Positions 17,318 to 26,923 of a stretch of DNA of 64,000 nt are shown here, one piece after another. Position 1 is the stretch's first letter; every line of letters starts with the position of its first letter. The DNA comes from Fictibacillus barbaricus. Lineage in GTDB: Bacteria > Bacillota > Bacilli > Bacillales > Fictibacillaceae. Made by a program: the position numbers and the translations under genes. The notes beneath the pieces are model-generated. The model made no database searches and was not told the DNA's origin. It saw only the letters and a program-made list of their open reading frames with translations. The DNA is taken from contig NZ_BMCE01000002.1 of assembly GCF_014635025.1 (NCBI RefSeq), positions 372,001 through 436,000 on the forward strand, given 5' to 3'.

Positions 17318-18292
17318 TTACTTGATTGTTTTTGGCAACAGCCTTTCTTCATCCATTAGATCAGAAACCGTTCCGATGCTGTATCCTTTTTCTTTAATTC
17401 CTTTGATTAATTTTTCCAGCCCAGCCGAAGAAGATGCTGTGGGATGCATGAGTATCATAGCACCTGGGTGCACCTTGCCAAGAACCCGGCTTACCATCTC
17501 TTCAGGATCAGGATTTCGCCAATCTATCGTATCGACTGACCATAGGATGGTTTTCATATCAAGGTCTGCTGCGATCTGAACAACATCGTTTCGATAACTT
17601 CCGCTTGGAGGCGCAAACCATTTTGGTGACTTATCAAGTGTTGCATGAATTACTTCATTTGTTTGTTTTAGTTCTTCCGTAATCCTGGCGTTCGTCATTT
17701 TTTTTAGATCTGGATGGGAATAGGCGTGGTTTCCAATCTCATGATCTTCTTCGGCAATCATTTTAGCTAAGGATGGATTTTTTTTTACCCATGAACCATC
17801 AAGAAAAAATGTTGATTTTACGTTGTGTTTTTTCATGGTCTGCAGCATACCTGGAAGATGCTCATTTCCCCAAGCCACATTCACTAATAGGGTTACCATC
17901 GGTTTTTCCGGATTTCCCCTATAGATAGGAGACGCAGGCAGATTATCTAAATGAACGGAAGGTTTGATTTGTTTTACTACTAATTTCTTTTCATCAAATT
18001 TATTTGCTTTCTTCATTGCTTTAAACGAGGCGTCCATATCAACAACAAGTCCATTATAACCGGGAGTGGCTTTCCAGACAGGGTCGATCTCTGCATTCTG
18101 CGGAGGTTTATTCAATTCTTTCGCTCTATCTTTTATCTGCTGATAGATAGAATTGGACTCCATTTGTGAAACAGCTGTACTTTGGGCTTTAATGCTCTCA
18201 ATATAGGTGCTGGTAAATGGATTATGCACCGAAAATGCCGTAGCTGTAATGATTAAAATGACAATGGACCAGTGAAGAATTGTATTTTTCAC
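17318..18292 (-). CDS. ylxY: Polysaccharide deacetylase-fold sporulation protein YlxY
   Basis: NodB-fold protein of 324 residues with an uncleaved or cleaved N-terminal hydrophobic segment (residues 5-22), so exported or membrane-anchored. The deacetylase fold spans about 125-320: the metal-binding histidines are in HEIGNHAYSHPDL and the later RNDVV and MILMHPT segments are present. The first motif, normally TFDDG, reads TLLVNVAWGNE and lacks the catalytic aspartate pair, which is a hallmark of the YlxY subfamily. The start is a GTG at 18290-18292 preceded by GGGAGGGAG. Enzyme activity is therefore doubtful. Confidence 0.87.
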   Translation of the reverse strand: MKNTILHWSIVILIITATAFSVHNPFTSTYIESIKAQSTAVSQMESNSIYQQIKDRAKELNKPPQNAEIDPVWKATPGYNGLVVDMDASFKAMKKANKFDEKKLVVKQIKPSVHLDNLPASPIYRGNPEKPMVTLLVNVAWGNEHLPGMLQTMKKHNVKSTFFLDGSWVKKNPSLAKMIAEEDHEIGNHAYSHPDLKKMTNARITEELKQTNEVIHATLDKSPKWFAPPSGSYRNDVVQIAADLDMKTILWSVDTIDWRNPDPEEMVSRVLGKVHPGAMILMHPTASSSAGLEKLIKGIKEKGYSIGTVSDLMDEERLLPKTIK

Positions 18293-18386
18293 GTAACTCC
18301 CTCCCTGTAACCAAGGTATGTATCTTTTGGACAGGTTAGAACGGCTTAAGGCGGATTAATCTTGATTTAATAGGCAGGCAGGCTTT

Positions 18387-18395
18387 TATAGTATG
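18387..18395 (-). promoter_or_regulatory. Candidate sporulation-type -10 element upstream of ylxY
   Basis: The 325-base gap between pnpA and ylxY contains CATACTATA on the minus strand, an exact CATANNNTA SigK -10 and a near match to the SigE -10 (CATACANT), about 95 bases before ylxY. No clear -35 accompanies it. The rest of the gap, apart from the pnpA terminator, shows nothing I can name. Confidence 0.3.
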
Positions 18396-18535
18396 TGTTT
18401 TTTTATTTATTCCGCTTTCGCAATTTTTACCGAGAACAATCACCTTTACACTGATAGATATTGGTTATTTTCCCCGATAGTTTTAAGTTTTTTACTCATG
18501 AAAGACTGTTCTCCGCCGATTAGGTGTATGAAACT

Positions 18536-18587
18536 AAAAAAGACTGACCCGTAAGGACACACTGCGTGTACTTTCAAGGATCAGTCT
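18536..18587 (-). terminator. Terminator after pnpA
   Basis: AGACTGA / TCAGTCT outer stem (18541-18547 with 18581-18587) encloses a second small ACAC/GTGT hairpin and is followed by TTTTTT on the minus strand. It sits about 30 bases past the pnpA stop. Confidence 0.8.
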
Positions 18588-18617
18588 ATTTTTCATCATT
18601 TTATCTTATTATTTATA

Positions 18618-20732
18618 TTAAGCGTTCTGCTGCTGCTCGTTCTTCGCTTTTTCTTCTTTTAGTACAACCTTGCGGGATAAGTTTACGCGTCCTTGGTTAT
18701 CGATCTCCATTACTTTAACCAGAATCTCGTCACCAAGCTTCACTACATCTTCAACTTTTCCTACTCGTTCTTCTGCTAATTCAGATATATGAACGAGTCC
18801 GTCCTTACCGCTGAAAAGTTCTACGAAAGCACCGAATTTTTCGATGCGCTTAACTTTACCCATGTAGTATTCGCCAACTTGAACTTCACGAACAATATCT
18901 TCAATAATTTTCTTTGCTTTTTTGTTCATTGGTTCGTCAGTTGATGCGATAAAGATCGTACCATCTTGTTCAATATCGATTTTAACACCTGTTTCTTCGA
19001 TGATCTTATTGATAATCTTACCGCTCGGTCCTATCACATCACGGATTTTATCCGGATTGATCTTCATTGTTAAGATCTTAGGCGCATATCGAGACAACTC
19101 TTTGCGGGACTCTGAAAGTGTAGAAAGCATAGACTTCAGAATGATCATTCGTCCTTCTTTTGCCTGCGTTAATGCTTCTTGAAGGATTTCACGGTTAATA
19201 CCAGAAATTTTGATATCCATCTGAAGTGCCGTAATACCGTTCGGTGTACCTGCTACTTTAAAGTCCATATCTCCCAGGTGATCTTCCATGCCTTGAATAT
19301 CTGTAAGCACAGTTACATCTTCACCATCTGAGATAAGTCCCATCGCAATACCCGCAACTGGCGCTTTTATAGGTACGCCCGCATCCATTAGGGCCAATGT
19401 ACTTGCACAAATACTTGCTTGTGATGTTGAGCCATTCGATTCTAACACTTCAGAAACAAGACGAATCGTGTATGGGAATTCTTCTTCATTCGGAATAACT
19501 TGCTCTAACGCACGTTCTCCTAATGCACCATGACCGATTTCACGTCTTCCCGGTCCACGCATAAAGCCTGTTTCACCTACACTGAATGGCGGGAAGTTGT
19601 ATTGGTGCATAAAGCGTTTAGACTCTTCTACTCCAAGACCATCAAGAACTTGCACATCGCCAAGAGCTCCTAAGGTACAAATACTTAATGCTTGAGTTTG
19701 TCCTCGTGTGAATAAACCAGAACCATGTGTTCTTGCTAAAATGCTTACTTTAGAAGAAAGTTTACGGATTTCATCTGTTTTTCTGCCATCAGGACGAATT
19801 TTCTCTTTTAAGATCAAGCGTCTAACTTCTTCCTTGATGAGCTTATGTAGAATTTCTTTCGCTTCGTTTGCTTTTTCTTCATCTTCTTCATAACGAGAAG
19901 TTACGTTAGCACTAACAGCATCAAGTGCTTCTTGTCTAGCATGCTTTTCAACTACTTTAACAGCTTCTTTAACATCGCTGCCGACAAATTCACGTACTTC
20001 TTGTTCAAGGTCTTTATCTAGCTCATGTAGAACAACTTCCATCTTTTCCTTGCCGATTTCAGCAACGATTTGTTCCTGGAATGCGATTAACTTCTTAATC
20101 TCTTCATGTCCAAACATGATCGCTTCAAGCATTGCTTCTTCAGAAACTTCTTCAGCCCCTGCTTCAACCATGTTGATCGCATGCTTCGTACCTGCGACTA
20201 CTAACTGTATATCGCTGTTTTCATTTTGTTCAACAGTCGGATTGATTACAAATTCTCCGTTTATACGGCCAACTGTAACCCCTGCGATCGGTCCTTCAAA
20301 AGGAATATCAGAAATAGATAACGCAAGTGATGATCCGACCATTGCAGCCATTTCTGAAGAACAATTTTGATCAACACTCATTACTGTGCTGACAACCTGT
20401 ACTTCATTACGGAATCCATCTGCAAATAATGGGCGAATCGGACGATCGATTAAACGGCTCGCTAAGACGGCTTTTTCACTCGGACGCCCCTCACGTTTAA
20501 TAAATCCTCCAGGGATTTTACCTACTGCATATAAACGCTCTTCATAGTTTACTGTCAGTGGGAAGAAGCTTAAATTTTTAGGCTGTTTAGATGCCACAGC
20601 TGTTGAAAGAACTGCTGTATCACCATATCTGACCATTACAGCACCATTTGCTTGTTTTGCTAGTTCTCCGATTTCGAACGTTAGCGGTCTACCCGCCCAG
20701 TCCATTGTAAATGTTCGTTTTTGTTGATCCAT
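18618..20732 (-). CDS. pnpA: Polynucleotide phosphorylase
   Basis: Phosphorolytic 3'-5' exoribonuclease of mRNA decay and a degradosome component, 704 residues (B. subtilis 705). It has two RNase PH cores (about 10-210 and 310-540), an all-alpha linker, a KH domain ([21 protein letters not shown], about 555-610) and an S1 domain ([27 protein letters not shown], about 620-690). The second core has the [20 protein letters not shown] stretch. The start is the ATG at 20730-20732 behind GAGAGGAG; an upstream GTG at 20756 overlaps that SD and is not used. Confidence 0.96.
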   Translation of the reverse strand: MDQQKRTFTMDWAGRPLTFEIGELAKQANGAVMVRYGDTAVLSTAVASKQPKNLSFFPLTVNYEERLYAVGKIPGGFIKREGRPSEKAVLASRLIDRPIRPLFADGFRNEVQVVSTVMSVDQNCSSEMAAMVGSSLALSISDIPFEGPIAGVTVGRINGEFVINPTVEQNENSDIQLVVAGTKHAINMVEAGAEEVSEEAMLEAIMFGHEEIKKLIAFQEQIVAEIGKEKMEVVLHELDKDLEQEVREFVGSDVKEAVKVVEKHARQEALDAVSANVTSRYEEDEEKANEAKEILHKLIKEEVRRLILKEKIRPDGRKTDEIRKLSSKVSILARTHGSGLFTRGQTQALSICTLGALGDVQVLDGLGVEESKRFMHQYNFPPFSVGETGFMRGPGRREIGHGALGERALEQVIPNEEEFPYTIRLVSEVLESNGSTSQASICASTLALMDAGVPIKAPVAGIAMGLISDGEDVTVLTDIQGMEDHLGDMDFKVAGTPNGITALQMDIKISGINREILQEALTQAKEGRMIILKSMLSTLSESRKELSRYAPKILTMKINPDKIRDVIGPSGKIINKIIEETGVKIDIEQDGTIFIASTDEPMNKKAKKIIEDIVREVQVGEYYMGKVKRIEKFGAFVELFSGKDGLVHISELAEERVGKVEDVVKLGDEILVKVMEIDNQGRVNLSRKVVLKEEKAKNEQQQNA

Positions 20733-20785
20733 TTTACTTGGTACTCCTCTCAACACTTAGAAAAATCCTATCCTATTATGGTTCT

Positions 20786-20791
20786 ATTATA
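20786..20791 (-). promoter_or_regulatory. Probable -10 of a pnpA promoter
   Basis: A consensus TATAAT on the minus strand lies 54 bases before the pnpA start and downstream of the rpsO terminator. The -35 region is poor, so the exact promoter is uncertain. Confidence 0.4.
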
Positions 20792-20891
20792 TCCTAACGT
20801 TGTCCTTCCTAAAAAGAAAAACTCGAAAGAATTTAGTCAAACATACGAAGAATTAAATTTTTTCTGCATATAATGGATGAATGCTTGCAAT

Positions 20892-20920
20892 AAAAAAAGC
20901 GGGAAAATATTTCCCGCTTT
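20892..20920 (-). terminator. Intrinsic terminator after rpsO
   Basis: Nine-bp stem AGCGGGAAA / TTTCCCGCT (20898-20906 with 20910-20918) with a very tight loop, then a T7 run on the minus strand, 6 bases past the rpsO stop. Confidence 0.92.
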
Positions 20921-20926
20921 GCTGGA

Positions 20927-21196
20927 TTAGCGACGTAATCCAAGTCTTCCGATCAATTCGCGGTAACGCGTGATGTCCTTGTTACGTAGGTACGTTAACA
21001 AGTTACGGCGCTTACCAACCATTTTCAATAGACCACGACGTGAGTGGTGATCTTTCTTGTGAGTACGCAAGTGATCATTCAACTCATTGATTTGTTCAGT
21101 AAGGATAGCGATTTGAACCTCTGGAGATCCAGTGTCCGTATCATGTACCTTATACTCGCTGATTAGTTCGTTTTTACGCTCTTGAGTAATAGCCAT
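20927..21196 (-). CDS. rpsO: 30S ribosomal protein S15
   Basis: Small-subunit protein that binds the central domain of 16S rRNA, 89 residues, standard length. The start is the ATG at 21194-21196 ([20 protein letters not shown]), directly behind a full AGGAGGTGA site; the open frame continues to 21262 without homology. The family block [21 protein letters not shown] and the C-terminal [12 protein letters not shown] are clear. It has its own promoter and a leader of about 100 bases with hairpin potential, consistent with the S15 autoregulation known in Bacillaceae. Confidence 0.97.
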   Translation of the reverse strand: MAITQERKNELISEYKVHDTDTGSPEVQIAILTEQINELNDHLRTHKKDHHSRRGLLKMVGKRRNLLTYLRNKDITRYRELIGRLGLRR

Positions 21197-21295
21197 CCTT
21201 TTCACCTCCTTAAATTTAAAAACACCAATTACCGAGCAAACGTCGGTGACTCGATTTGCCAAGCAACGGTTTTTTGCACATTAAAAAATGTACAT
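21197..21295 (-). promoter_or_regulatory. rpsO 5' leader, probable S15 autoregulatory RNA
   Basis: Between the predicted start of transcription and the SD lies a leader of about 100 bases. It can form a small hairpin ACCGA-N7-TCGGT (21231-21247 region) and longer-range pairings with the preceding ACCGTTGCTTGG segment. S15 represses its own synthesis through structured leaders in Geobacillus and other bacteria; that this leader does so is inference. Confidence 0.45.
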
Positions 21296-21300
21296 TTATT

Positions 21301-21329
21301 ATCATAGACTTTTTAATAAATAATTGCAA
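21301..21329 (-). promoter_or_regulatory. SigA promoter of rpsO
   Basis: Minus strand TTGCAA (21324-21329), a 17-base spacer and TATGAT (21301-21306). It gives a transcript starting near 21294, just after the ribC stop region. Confidence 0.65.
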
Positions 21330-21334
21330 GTTTT

Positions 21335-22276
21335 TTAATACATGGTTTGAATAATCTCTAATGTTTTACTTTTATCTGTATTCAATTGCTGTATAAGCTC
21401 GTCAATTCCACTGAATTTTTTCTCATCACGAATTCTCTTCAACCATGTAACAGAAACTGTCTTACCGTAAATCTCTTTATGGAAGTCAAATATATGCACT
21501 TCGAGTGAAGGCTTTTTTTGATCTTCCTTAAAAGTGGGTTTATACCCTACATTCGCCATCGCAAAGTATCTTTCGTTATCAATTGAAACCTCTACAGCAT
21601 AAACACCGACTTTGGGAAGTGAGTATTCCTCCGTATCAAGGTTTGCAGTAGGAAATCCTATTGTACGTCCTCGTTTGTCACCATGTATTACCGTACCGTT
21701 TAGTTTATATCTGCGCCCAAGATAAGGAACAATCTCCTGTACACGTCCCTCTTTTAAAAATTGACGAATCAATGTTGAGCTGATCTTCTGACCATCTTTT
21801 TCAATCTTTTCGATTACAGTTTGAGCAAACTGACCATTTGATTCCTTGACCAAAGTTTCTACGTTTCCTTTTCCATACTTGCCGTACGAGAAATCAAAAC
21901 CTGTAACAACATGTTGAACGTTTAGACCGATAATATATTGGTCAACAAATTCCTTTGATGAAAGAGACGCAAAATCATGATCGAATTTCACGAGATAAAA
22001 GCGTTTAACTCCCATGCTTTCTAATACTTTTTTCTTTTCTTCTAAAGGAGTGATATAAGTCCAGTTTTGATCTGCTCTGCCTAACACTACGGATGGGTGG
22101 GGATGAAAGCTCATGACAGCGGGAACAGCTCCCGCTTTTTCTGCAAGTTCCACAGCAGTGGAGATAACACGCTGGTGTCCAATATGGATTCCGTCAAAAT
22201 AACCTAACGCCAGAATGGTTGGAGGAAGGCTTTCTTGTTTATAGTGATGCGGATGACTCATAACAATCGTTTCCAA
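21335..22276 (-). CDS. ribC: Bifunctional riboflavin kinase / FMN adenylyltransferase
   Basis: Makes FMN from riboflavin and then FAD, 313 residues. The N-terminal FAD synthetase domain (about 15-180) has the nucleotidyltransferase motif ALGYFDGIHIGHQRVI and the STLIRQFLKEG element. The C-terminal riboflavin kinase domain (about 185-310) has GRTIGFPTANLDTEEYSLPKVGVYAV (two-part motif). It follows truB by 24 bases, as in B. subtilis (ribC, also named ribF). Confidence 0.96.
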   Translation of the reverse strand: METIVMSHPHHYKQESLPPTILALGYFDGIHIGHQRVISTAVELAEKAGAVPAVMSFHPHPSVVLGRADQNWTYITPLEEKKKVLESMGVKRFYLVKFDHDFASLSSKEFVDQYIIGLNVQHVVTGFDFSYGKYGKGNVETLVKESNGQFAQTVIEKIEKDGQKISSTLIRQFLKEGRVQEIVPYLGRRYKLNGTVIHGDKRGRTIGFPTANLDTEEYSLPKVGVYAVEVSIDNERYFAMANVGYKPTFKEDQKKPSLEVHIFDFHKEIYGKTVSVTWLKRIRDEKKFSGIDELIQQLNTDKSKTLEIIQTMY

Positions 22277-22300
22277 AAACTCACCTACTAACTTCTTTCA

Positions 22301-23212
22301 TTAATCAATGGCTAACACTTTAACCGGTTTAATTAAACCTGGCTTTGAAGGATGAAATTCGTAAATGGCTAGACATTTTCCTTCTTCATTATAAACACCA
22401 AACGGGCTTTGTTCCAACTCTTTTGGTGCTTCAAGAACAGAACCGTTTTTTATTTTGAATAACCATTCATCAGAAACCGTCCATTTCGGAAAATGAGCGA
22501 TCCCCTTTTCTAAAGGTACCAGATATTCATCTAGTGGTATGTCGCCACTTTCAAGTTGTTCAAATGTAACACACTCATCAATAGTAAAAGGTCCTGATGC
22601 GGTTCTTATAAGATTAGACATGTGTGCCGGAAGCCCGAGCCTCTCGCCAATCTCAACTGCAAGCGTTCTAACATATGTACCTTTTGAGCATTTTACTCTG
22701 AAAGAAAATACAGGAAGCTCTTTAGTTAAAGTTTTATCACTATTTAAGAGTTCAAGTTCATGGATGGTTACTTTTCGCCTCGGTCTTTCAACTGATATAC
22801 CTTGTCTCGCATATTCATATAATTTTTTCCCGTTTACTTTTACTGCAGAATACATAGGTGGAATTTGCTCTATTTCTCCAGTCATGGACTTTAAAATGTC
22901 TTCTATTACTTGAAAAGGAATGTCCTCAGTCACTGGTTTTTCTGATACTTTGGCACCGTGTGCATCTTCCGTTTCCGTTGAGAACCCTAAGGTAACTTCA
23001 CCAATGTATTCCTTTCCATAATCAGACATATATTCAGCGATCTTTGTTGCTCTTCCTATACAAATAGGCAGAACACCAGTAACTTCAGGATCTAATGTAC
23101 CTGTGTGCCCTACTTTTTTTGTTGAAAAAATACGTCTGATCTTAGCCACACAATCATGAGACGTCATACCGGCAGGTTTATTTAAAGCTAAAATACCTTG
23201 TCTGGCAGTCAT
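22301..23212 (-). CDS. truB: tRNA pseudouridine(55) synthase
   Basis: Isomerises uridine 55 in the T-loop of tRNAs, 303 residues. The catalytic aspartate is D41 in VGHTGTLDPEVTGVLPI, preceded by LNKPAGMTSHD. The KCSKGTYVRTLAVEIGERLG segment near residue 175 is the second conserved block. A C-terminal PUA-like region of about 60 residues follows. It lies behind a terminator that separates it from rbfA, so it is transcribed in part by readthrough or by its own promoter in the 100-base gap. Confidence 0.96.
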   Translation of the reverse strand: MTARQGILALNKPAGMTSHDCVAKIRRIFSTKKVGHTGTLDPEVTGVLPICIGRATKIAEYMSDYGKEYIGEVTLGFSTETEDAHGAKVSEKPVTEDIPFQVIEDILKSMTGEIEQIPPMYSAVKVNGKKLYEYARQGISVERPRRKVTIHELELLNSDKTLTKELPVFSFRVKCSKGTYVRTLAVEIGERLGLPAHMSNLIRTASGPFTIDECVTFEQLESGDIPLDEYLVPLEKGIAHFPKWTVSDEWLFKIKNGSVLEAPKELEQSPFGVYNEEGKCLAIYEFHPSKPGLIKPVKVLAID

Positions 23213-23271
23213 ATACAGCTTCTCCTTTTACACCTTACTGTTCAATATTTTAGATTGTTTATCTCTTTAAG

Positions 23272-23309
23272 CAAAAAATGGATAGACAATTAAGGTAATT
23301 GCCTATCCA
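23272..23309 (-). terminator. Intrinsic terminator after rbfA
   Basis: Long stem TGGATAG-CAATTA / TAATTG-CTATCCA with one mismatch and a 3-base loop (23279-23309), followed by TTTTTT on the minus strand. It marks the end of the rimP-rbfA operon. Confidence 0.88.
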
Positions 23310-23316
23310 TTTGCTA

Positions 23317-23700
23317 TTATGGTTTCGGATAATCTTCGTTTTCTTCGCTGTCCTCATCATCACGTTTAATGTCTGATAAAAGACTTTCGATTTTGCTTCC
23401 GTAATTTAATGATTCATCAAACTTAAAAAAGATGTCTGGTGTCTTTCGCATGCGTATACGTTTTCCGATTTCAGTACGTATAAACCCTGTTGCTTTCGCA
23501 AGGCTTCTGAGTGTTTGTTCTTTTTGCTCAGCATCACCAAAAACAGAAACATACACGGTTGCCTGCTGTAGATCACCTGTAACATCGACCGCGGTAACGG
23601 TCACAAAACCTACGCGGGGGTCTTTGATTTTCCGGCCTATAATATCACTAAGCTCTTTTTTCATCTGTTCCCCGATACGATTGGAACGGATTGTGCCCAT
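23317..23700 (-). CDS. rbfA: Ribosome-binding factor A
   Basis: 30S assembly factor that binds near the 5' helix of 16S rRNA, 127 residues with the KH-like fold. Conserved start [26 protein letters not shown] and C-terminal [26 protein letters not shown] are clear, followed by a short acidic tail. It is the last gene of the nusA-infB operon, 31 bases after ylxP. Confidence 0.96.
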   Translation of the reverse strand: MGTIRSNRIGEQMKKELSDIIGRKIKDPRVGFVTVTAVDVTGDLQQATVYVSVFGDAEQKEQTLRSLAKATGFIRTEIGKRIRMRKTPDIFFKFDESLNYGSKIESLLSDIKRDDEDSEENEDYPKP

Positions 23701-23731
23701 TTTAATTACACCCCGTTTCTTGCCACTTGCC

Positions 23732-24010
23732 TTACAGCCACTCGATCATTGAATGTGTTACTTCCAGTTCAGTAATCGATGTAATAATCGCAAGTGCTCT
23801 TTGCAATTCTTTTTCTGCTATTATTTTGTCCGAAGAAACGGTAACCATACTTATCTCAGCACGCTGCCATAAATCCTGATAATTTGTCTCTGAAACAGCT
23901 ACATTTAAGCGTTGACGAATCCTGTTTACCGCTTTTTGGACAACTGAACGCTTATCTTTTAACGACTGTGCTTCATAGATGAAAAACTCAACCGTTAAAT
24001 AGCCGATCAT
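23732..24010 (-). CDS. ylxP: DUF503 family protein YlxP
   Basis: Small protein of 92 residues, DUF503 family, with the typical start [24 protein letters not shown]. It is a ferredoxin-like alpha/beta fold by family. Its ATG overlaps the infB stop as ATGA. Function is not established; constant placement between infB and rbfA suggests a role in ribosome assembly or translation initiation. Confidence 0.92.
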   Translation of the reverse strand: MIGYLTVEFFIYEAQSLKDKRSVVQKAVNRIRQRLNVAVSETNYQDLWQRAEISMVTVSSDKIIAEKELQRALAIITSITELEVTHSMIEWL

Positions 24011-26319
24011 TGTACTTTAATTTCTTCCATAATATATGCTTCAATGATGTCGCCTTCTTTAATATCATTGAACTTTTCTAAAGTAATTCCACACTCGTAC
24101 CCTGCTGAAACTTCTTTTGCATCATCTTTAAAACGTTTTAGTGCATCAATCTTACCTTCGTAAGAAACGACACCATCACGAATTAAACGTACTGTAGAAT
24201 CTCTTGTAATCTTACCGTCTGTAACGTAACAGCCTGCAATCGTACCAACTTTAGAAACTTTAAAGGTGGTTCTAACCTCTACTTGGCCAATAACTTTTTC
24301 CTCAAACTCAGGATCAAGCATACCTTTCATCGCTGACTCGATCTCTTCGATCACATTATAAATAATGCGGTGAAGACGAACATCAACTTTCTCAGCATCT
24401 GCTGTACGCTTAGCTCCAGCATCAGGACGTACGTTAAAACCGATCACGATTGCGTTTGAAGCAGATGCAAGCATGATGTCATACTCGTTGATCGCTCCCA
24501 CACCAGAGTGAATAATTTTAACTTTTACGCCTTCAACATCAATCTTTTGAAGTGATCCTGCAAGAGCTTCAACTGAACCTTGAACATCACCTTTGATGAT
24601 AACATTGATTTCTTTAATGTCGCCTTCTTTAATCTGGTTAAAGAGGTCATCAAGATTTAATTTAGAAGATTCTTTACGTTGTGCATCTTGCTGCTTCTTA
24701 AAGCGAGACTCTCCAACTTGACGAGCTTTTTTCTCATCTGCAAAGACCATGAACTGATCTCCTGCTTGAGGTACATCGTTTAGACCTGTGATCTCAACTG
24801 GTGTAGAAGGACCAACAGACTTAACTCGGCGTCCAAGATCGTTAACCATTGCACGGACACGTCCATAAGTGTGACCGACTACAATCGGGTCACCAACGTT
24901 TAACGTACCAGTTTGAACAAGAAGTGTCGCTACAGAACCACGGCCTTTATCAAGCTGTGCTTCAATAACAGTACCAACAGCTGTACGGTTTGGATTCGCT
25001 TTTAATTCTTCAACTTCCGAAACAAGGTTGATCATTTCTAGAAGATCATCGATTCCGTCGCCTTTAATCGCTGATACATTTACAAAAATGGTATCTCCGC
25101 CCCAAGCTTCTGATACAAGTCCATGTTCAGTAAGCTCCTGCATAACACGGTCTGGGTTAGCAGATTCTTTATCCATTTTGTTAACAGCTACGATGATTGG
25201 CACTTCGGCCGCTTTTGCATGGTTGATCGCTTCAACCGTCTGAGGCATAACACCATCATCTGCAGCTACAACAAGGATTGTAATATCTGTTACTTGTGCA
25301 CCACGAGCACGCATCGTAGTAAACGCAGCGTGTCCAGGAGTATCCAAGAATGTAATTTGTTTACCGTTGTTTGTGATTTGGTATGCACCGATATGCTGAG
25401 TGATTCCGCCTGCTTCACCTGCTGTTACCTTTGTGTTGCGGATGGCATCTAGAAGTGTTGTTTTACCATGGTCAACGTGTCCCATGATCGTTACAACAGG
25501 TGGACGAACTTGAAGGTCTTTTTCTTCATCAACGATTTCGTAGTTTTCGAATTCTGTTTCATCCACGATGATTTCTTCTTCTACCTCAACATCATAATCA
25601 GCTGCAATCAACTCAATTGCCTCTTTATCAAGTTCTTGATTAATTGTTGCCATGATGCCAAGACCCATTAATTTCTTAATGATCTCAGAAGTATCTTTGT
25701 TTAATTTTTTTGCAAGCTCACCTACTTGAAGTGACTCTGTAAAAGTGATTTTGCTTGGCGTTTCAAGAACTTTTTTCTGTGGAGCTTGCTGCTGGTTCCC
25801 GCCGCCTCTATTTTGTTTGTTTCTGTTTTGATTTTTATTGTTGTTGTTTCTGTTGTTATTGTTGTTTTGATTTCTGTTGTTGCTGTTTTTGTTTTGATTG
25901 TTACTGTTCTTGTTTTGATTGCTGCTGTTTTTGTTTTGATTGTTGCTGTTTTTATTGTTCTGGTTGCTTTGGTTACTTGAATTAGTGGACTTTGGTCCTT
26001 TAGATTGTGACGAGTTATTGTTCTCTTTTTTTATTTTCATATTACTCTCTTTTTGAACTTCCTTTTTATTAGATTTGGTGTCGTTACCAGAGTTGCTATT
26101 TTTCATATCTGTTTTAGGGAGTTGATTTTGATTTGATGGTTTTGTTTGATCTTTGTTTGCTTTTGGACGATATGCTTCGTCCAATTTTTTAAGAGCTGCC
26201 TGATCAATCATAGACATATGATTCGCCACATGAACATCCATGGTTTTCAGCTTTTCGATAATGTCTTTACTTTGAACATTTTTCTGTTTCGCATATTCGT
26301 ATACGCGGATTTTACTCAT
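24007..26319 (-). CDS. infB: Translation initiation factor IF-2
   Basis: GTPase that places initiator tRNA on the ribosome, 770 residues. IF2_N modules lie at about 1-55 and 195-245. Between them (about 56-190) is a low-complexity Asn/Gln/Lys/Ser/Arg-rich linker containing a tandem NSNNQNK-type heptad. The G domain starts near residue 280 with [28 protein letters not shown] and NKMD. Domains II, III and IV follow to the C-terminus. It is preceded by rplGA and coupled to ylxP. Only the linker is unusual: it is strongly Asn-rich where many Bacilli have more mixed composition. Confidence 0.97.
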   Translation of the reverse strand: MSKIRVYEYAKQKNVQSKDIIEKLKTMDVHVANHMSMIDQAALKKLDEAYRPKANKDQTKPSNQNQLPKTDMKNSNSGNDTKSNKKEVQKESNMKIKKENNNSSQSKGPKSTNSSNQSNQNNKNSNNQNKNSSNQNKNSNNQNKNSNNRNQNNNNNRNNNNKNQNRNKQNRGGGNQQQAPQKKVLETPSKITFTESLQVGELAKKLNKDTSEIIKKLMGLGIMATINQELDKEAIELIAADYDVEVEEEIIVDETEFENYEIVDEEKDLQVRPPVVTIMGHVDHGKTTLLDAIRNTKVTAGEAGGITQHIGAYQITNNGKQITFLDTPGHAAFTTMRARGAQVTDITILVVAADDGVMPQTVEAINHAKAAEVPIIVAVNKMDKESANPDRVMQELTEHGLVSEAWGGDTIFVNVSAIKGDGIDDLLEMINLVSEVEELKANPNRTAVGTVIEAQLDKGRGSVATLLVQTGTLNVGDPIVVGHTYGRVRAMVNDLGRRVKSVGPSTPVEITGLNDVPQAGDQFMVFADEKKARQVGESRFKKQQDAQRKESSKLNLDDLFNQIKEGDIKEINVIIKGDVQGSVEALAGSLQKIDVEGVKVKIIHSGVGAINEYDIMLASASNAIVIGFNVRPDAGAKRTADAEKVDVRLHRIIYNVIEEIESAMKGMLDPEFEEKVIGQVEVRTTFKVSKVGTIAGCYVTDGKITRDSTVRLIRDGVVSYEGKIDALKRFKDDAKEVSAGYECGITLEKFNDIKEGDIIEAYIMEEIKVQ
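25868..25965. repeat. 21-bp tandem repeat coding the IF-2 linker
   Basis: About four imperfect 21-base units encode the heptads [21 protein letters not shown] and NSNNRNQ on the minus strand. The plus strand appears as a T/G-rich run of TTGTTGCTGTTTTTGTTTTGA-like units. Such repeats change copy number readily. Confidence 0.75.
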
Positions 26320-26334
26320 ATGTTCACCCCCGAG

Positions 26335-26640
26335 TTAGTGATCAAGAAGTTCCTTCAAACGCTTTGAAAATCCTTGATCATTTACAGCAACTACAACTCG
26401 TTGCTCTTTACCAATGGCCTTACCTAAAATGTTTCGATCCTCAATCCACACAAGATCGATTTTATAGAAAAGGCATTTATCAGTAACTTTTTTCTTTGTA
26501 TTTTCAGAAGCATCTTTTGATAGCAAAACAATTTTGGCATTTTGCTTTTGTATGCTTTTAACAACTAATTCTTCACCGGATATGACTTTACCGGCTCGTG
26601 CTGCTATTCCAAGAAAGTTTTCCCAAGGAGTTGGTTTCAA
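26335..26640 (-). CDS. rplGA: L7Ae-family RNA-binding protein YlxQ (RplGA)
   Basis: Kink-turn RNA-binding protein of the L7Ae/L30e family, 101 residues. The start FLGIAARAGKVISGEELVVKSIQ and the VLLSKDASENTKKKV block are typical. It sits 4 bases inside the end of ylxR and 16 bases before infB. The exact RNA target in the cell is not certain; association with ribosomes or RNase P is likely for the family. Confidence 0.92.
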   Translation of the reverse strand: MKPTPWENFLGIAARAGKVISGEELVVKSIQKQNAKIVLLSKDASENTKKKVTDKCLFYKIDLVWIEDRNILGKAIGKEQRVVVAVNDQGFSKRLKELLDH

Positions 26641-26912
26641 GATGTATGACTTCCTTTTTCAAGCTGTTCATATAAGTCAGCTGGTATCTTTGTTTTCAAA
26701 TGTGACTCAAGAACCTTTTTCTTTTTTGCTTGCTCAATGCAAGCAGGTTCATGACAAAGGTAGGCTCCTCTTCCGGATTTTTTCCCAGTAATATCTACAG
26801 AGACTTCTCCTTCAGGTGAGCGGACAATACGTGTTAATTCTTTTTTAGCCTTCATCTCTTGACAGGCTACGCATTTTCTCATAGGAATTTTGCGTGTTTT
26901 CATTGTCTCCAC
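26637..26912 (-). CDS. rnpM: RNase P modulator RnpM (YlxR)
   Basis: YlxR/DUF448 protein of 91 residues with the family signature MRKCVACQEMKAKKELTRIV and SGRGAYLCHEPACIEQAKKK. In B. subtilis this protein binds RNase P RNA and modulates its activity (RnpM). The two Cys pairs are kept (CxxC and the later C-x5-C). It is coupled to rplGA by a 4-base overlap and follows nusA by 11 bases. Confidence 0.92.
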   Translation of the reverse strand: METMKTRKIPMRKCVACQEMKAKKELTRIVRSPEGEVSVDITGKKSGRGAYLCHEPACIEQAKKKKVLESHLKTKIPADLYEQLEKGSHTS

Positions 26913-26923
26913 CTCGTCTTTTC

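Noticed and set aside
22539-22913. Plus-strand open frame of 124 codons opposite truB
   Set aside because: Shadow of truB; no SD or family resemblance.
25755-25985. Plus-strand frames of 64 and 76 codons, rich in Cys, Phe and Val
   Set aside because: They are the reverse complement of the Asn-rich IF-2 linker repeat; composition is forced by the repeat and there is no SD.
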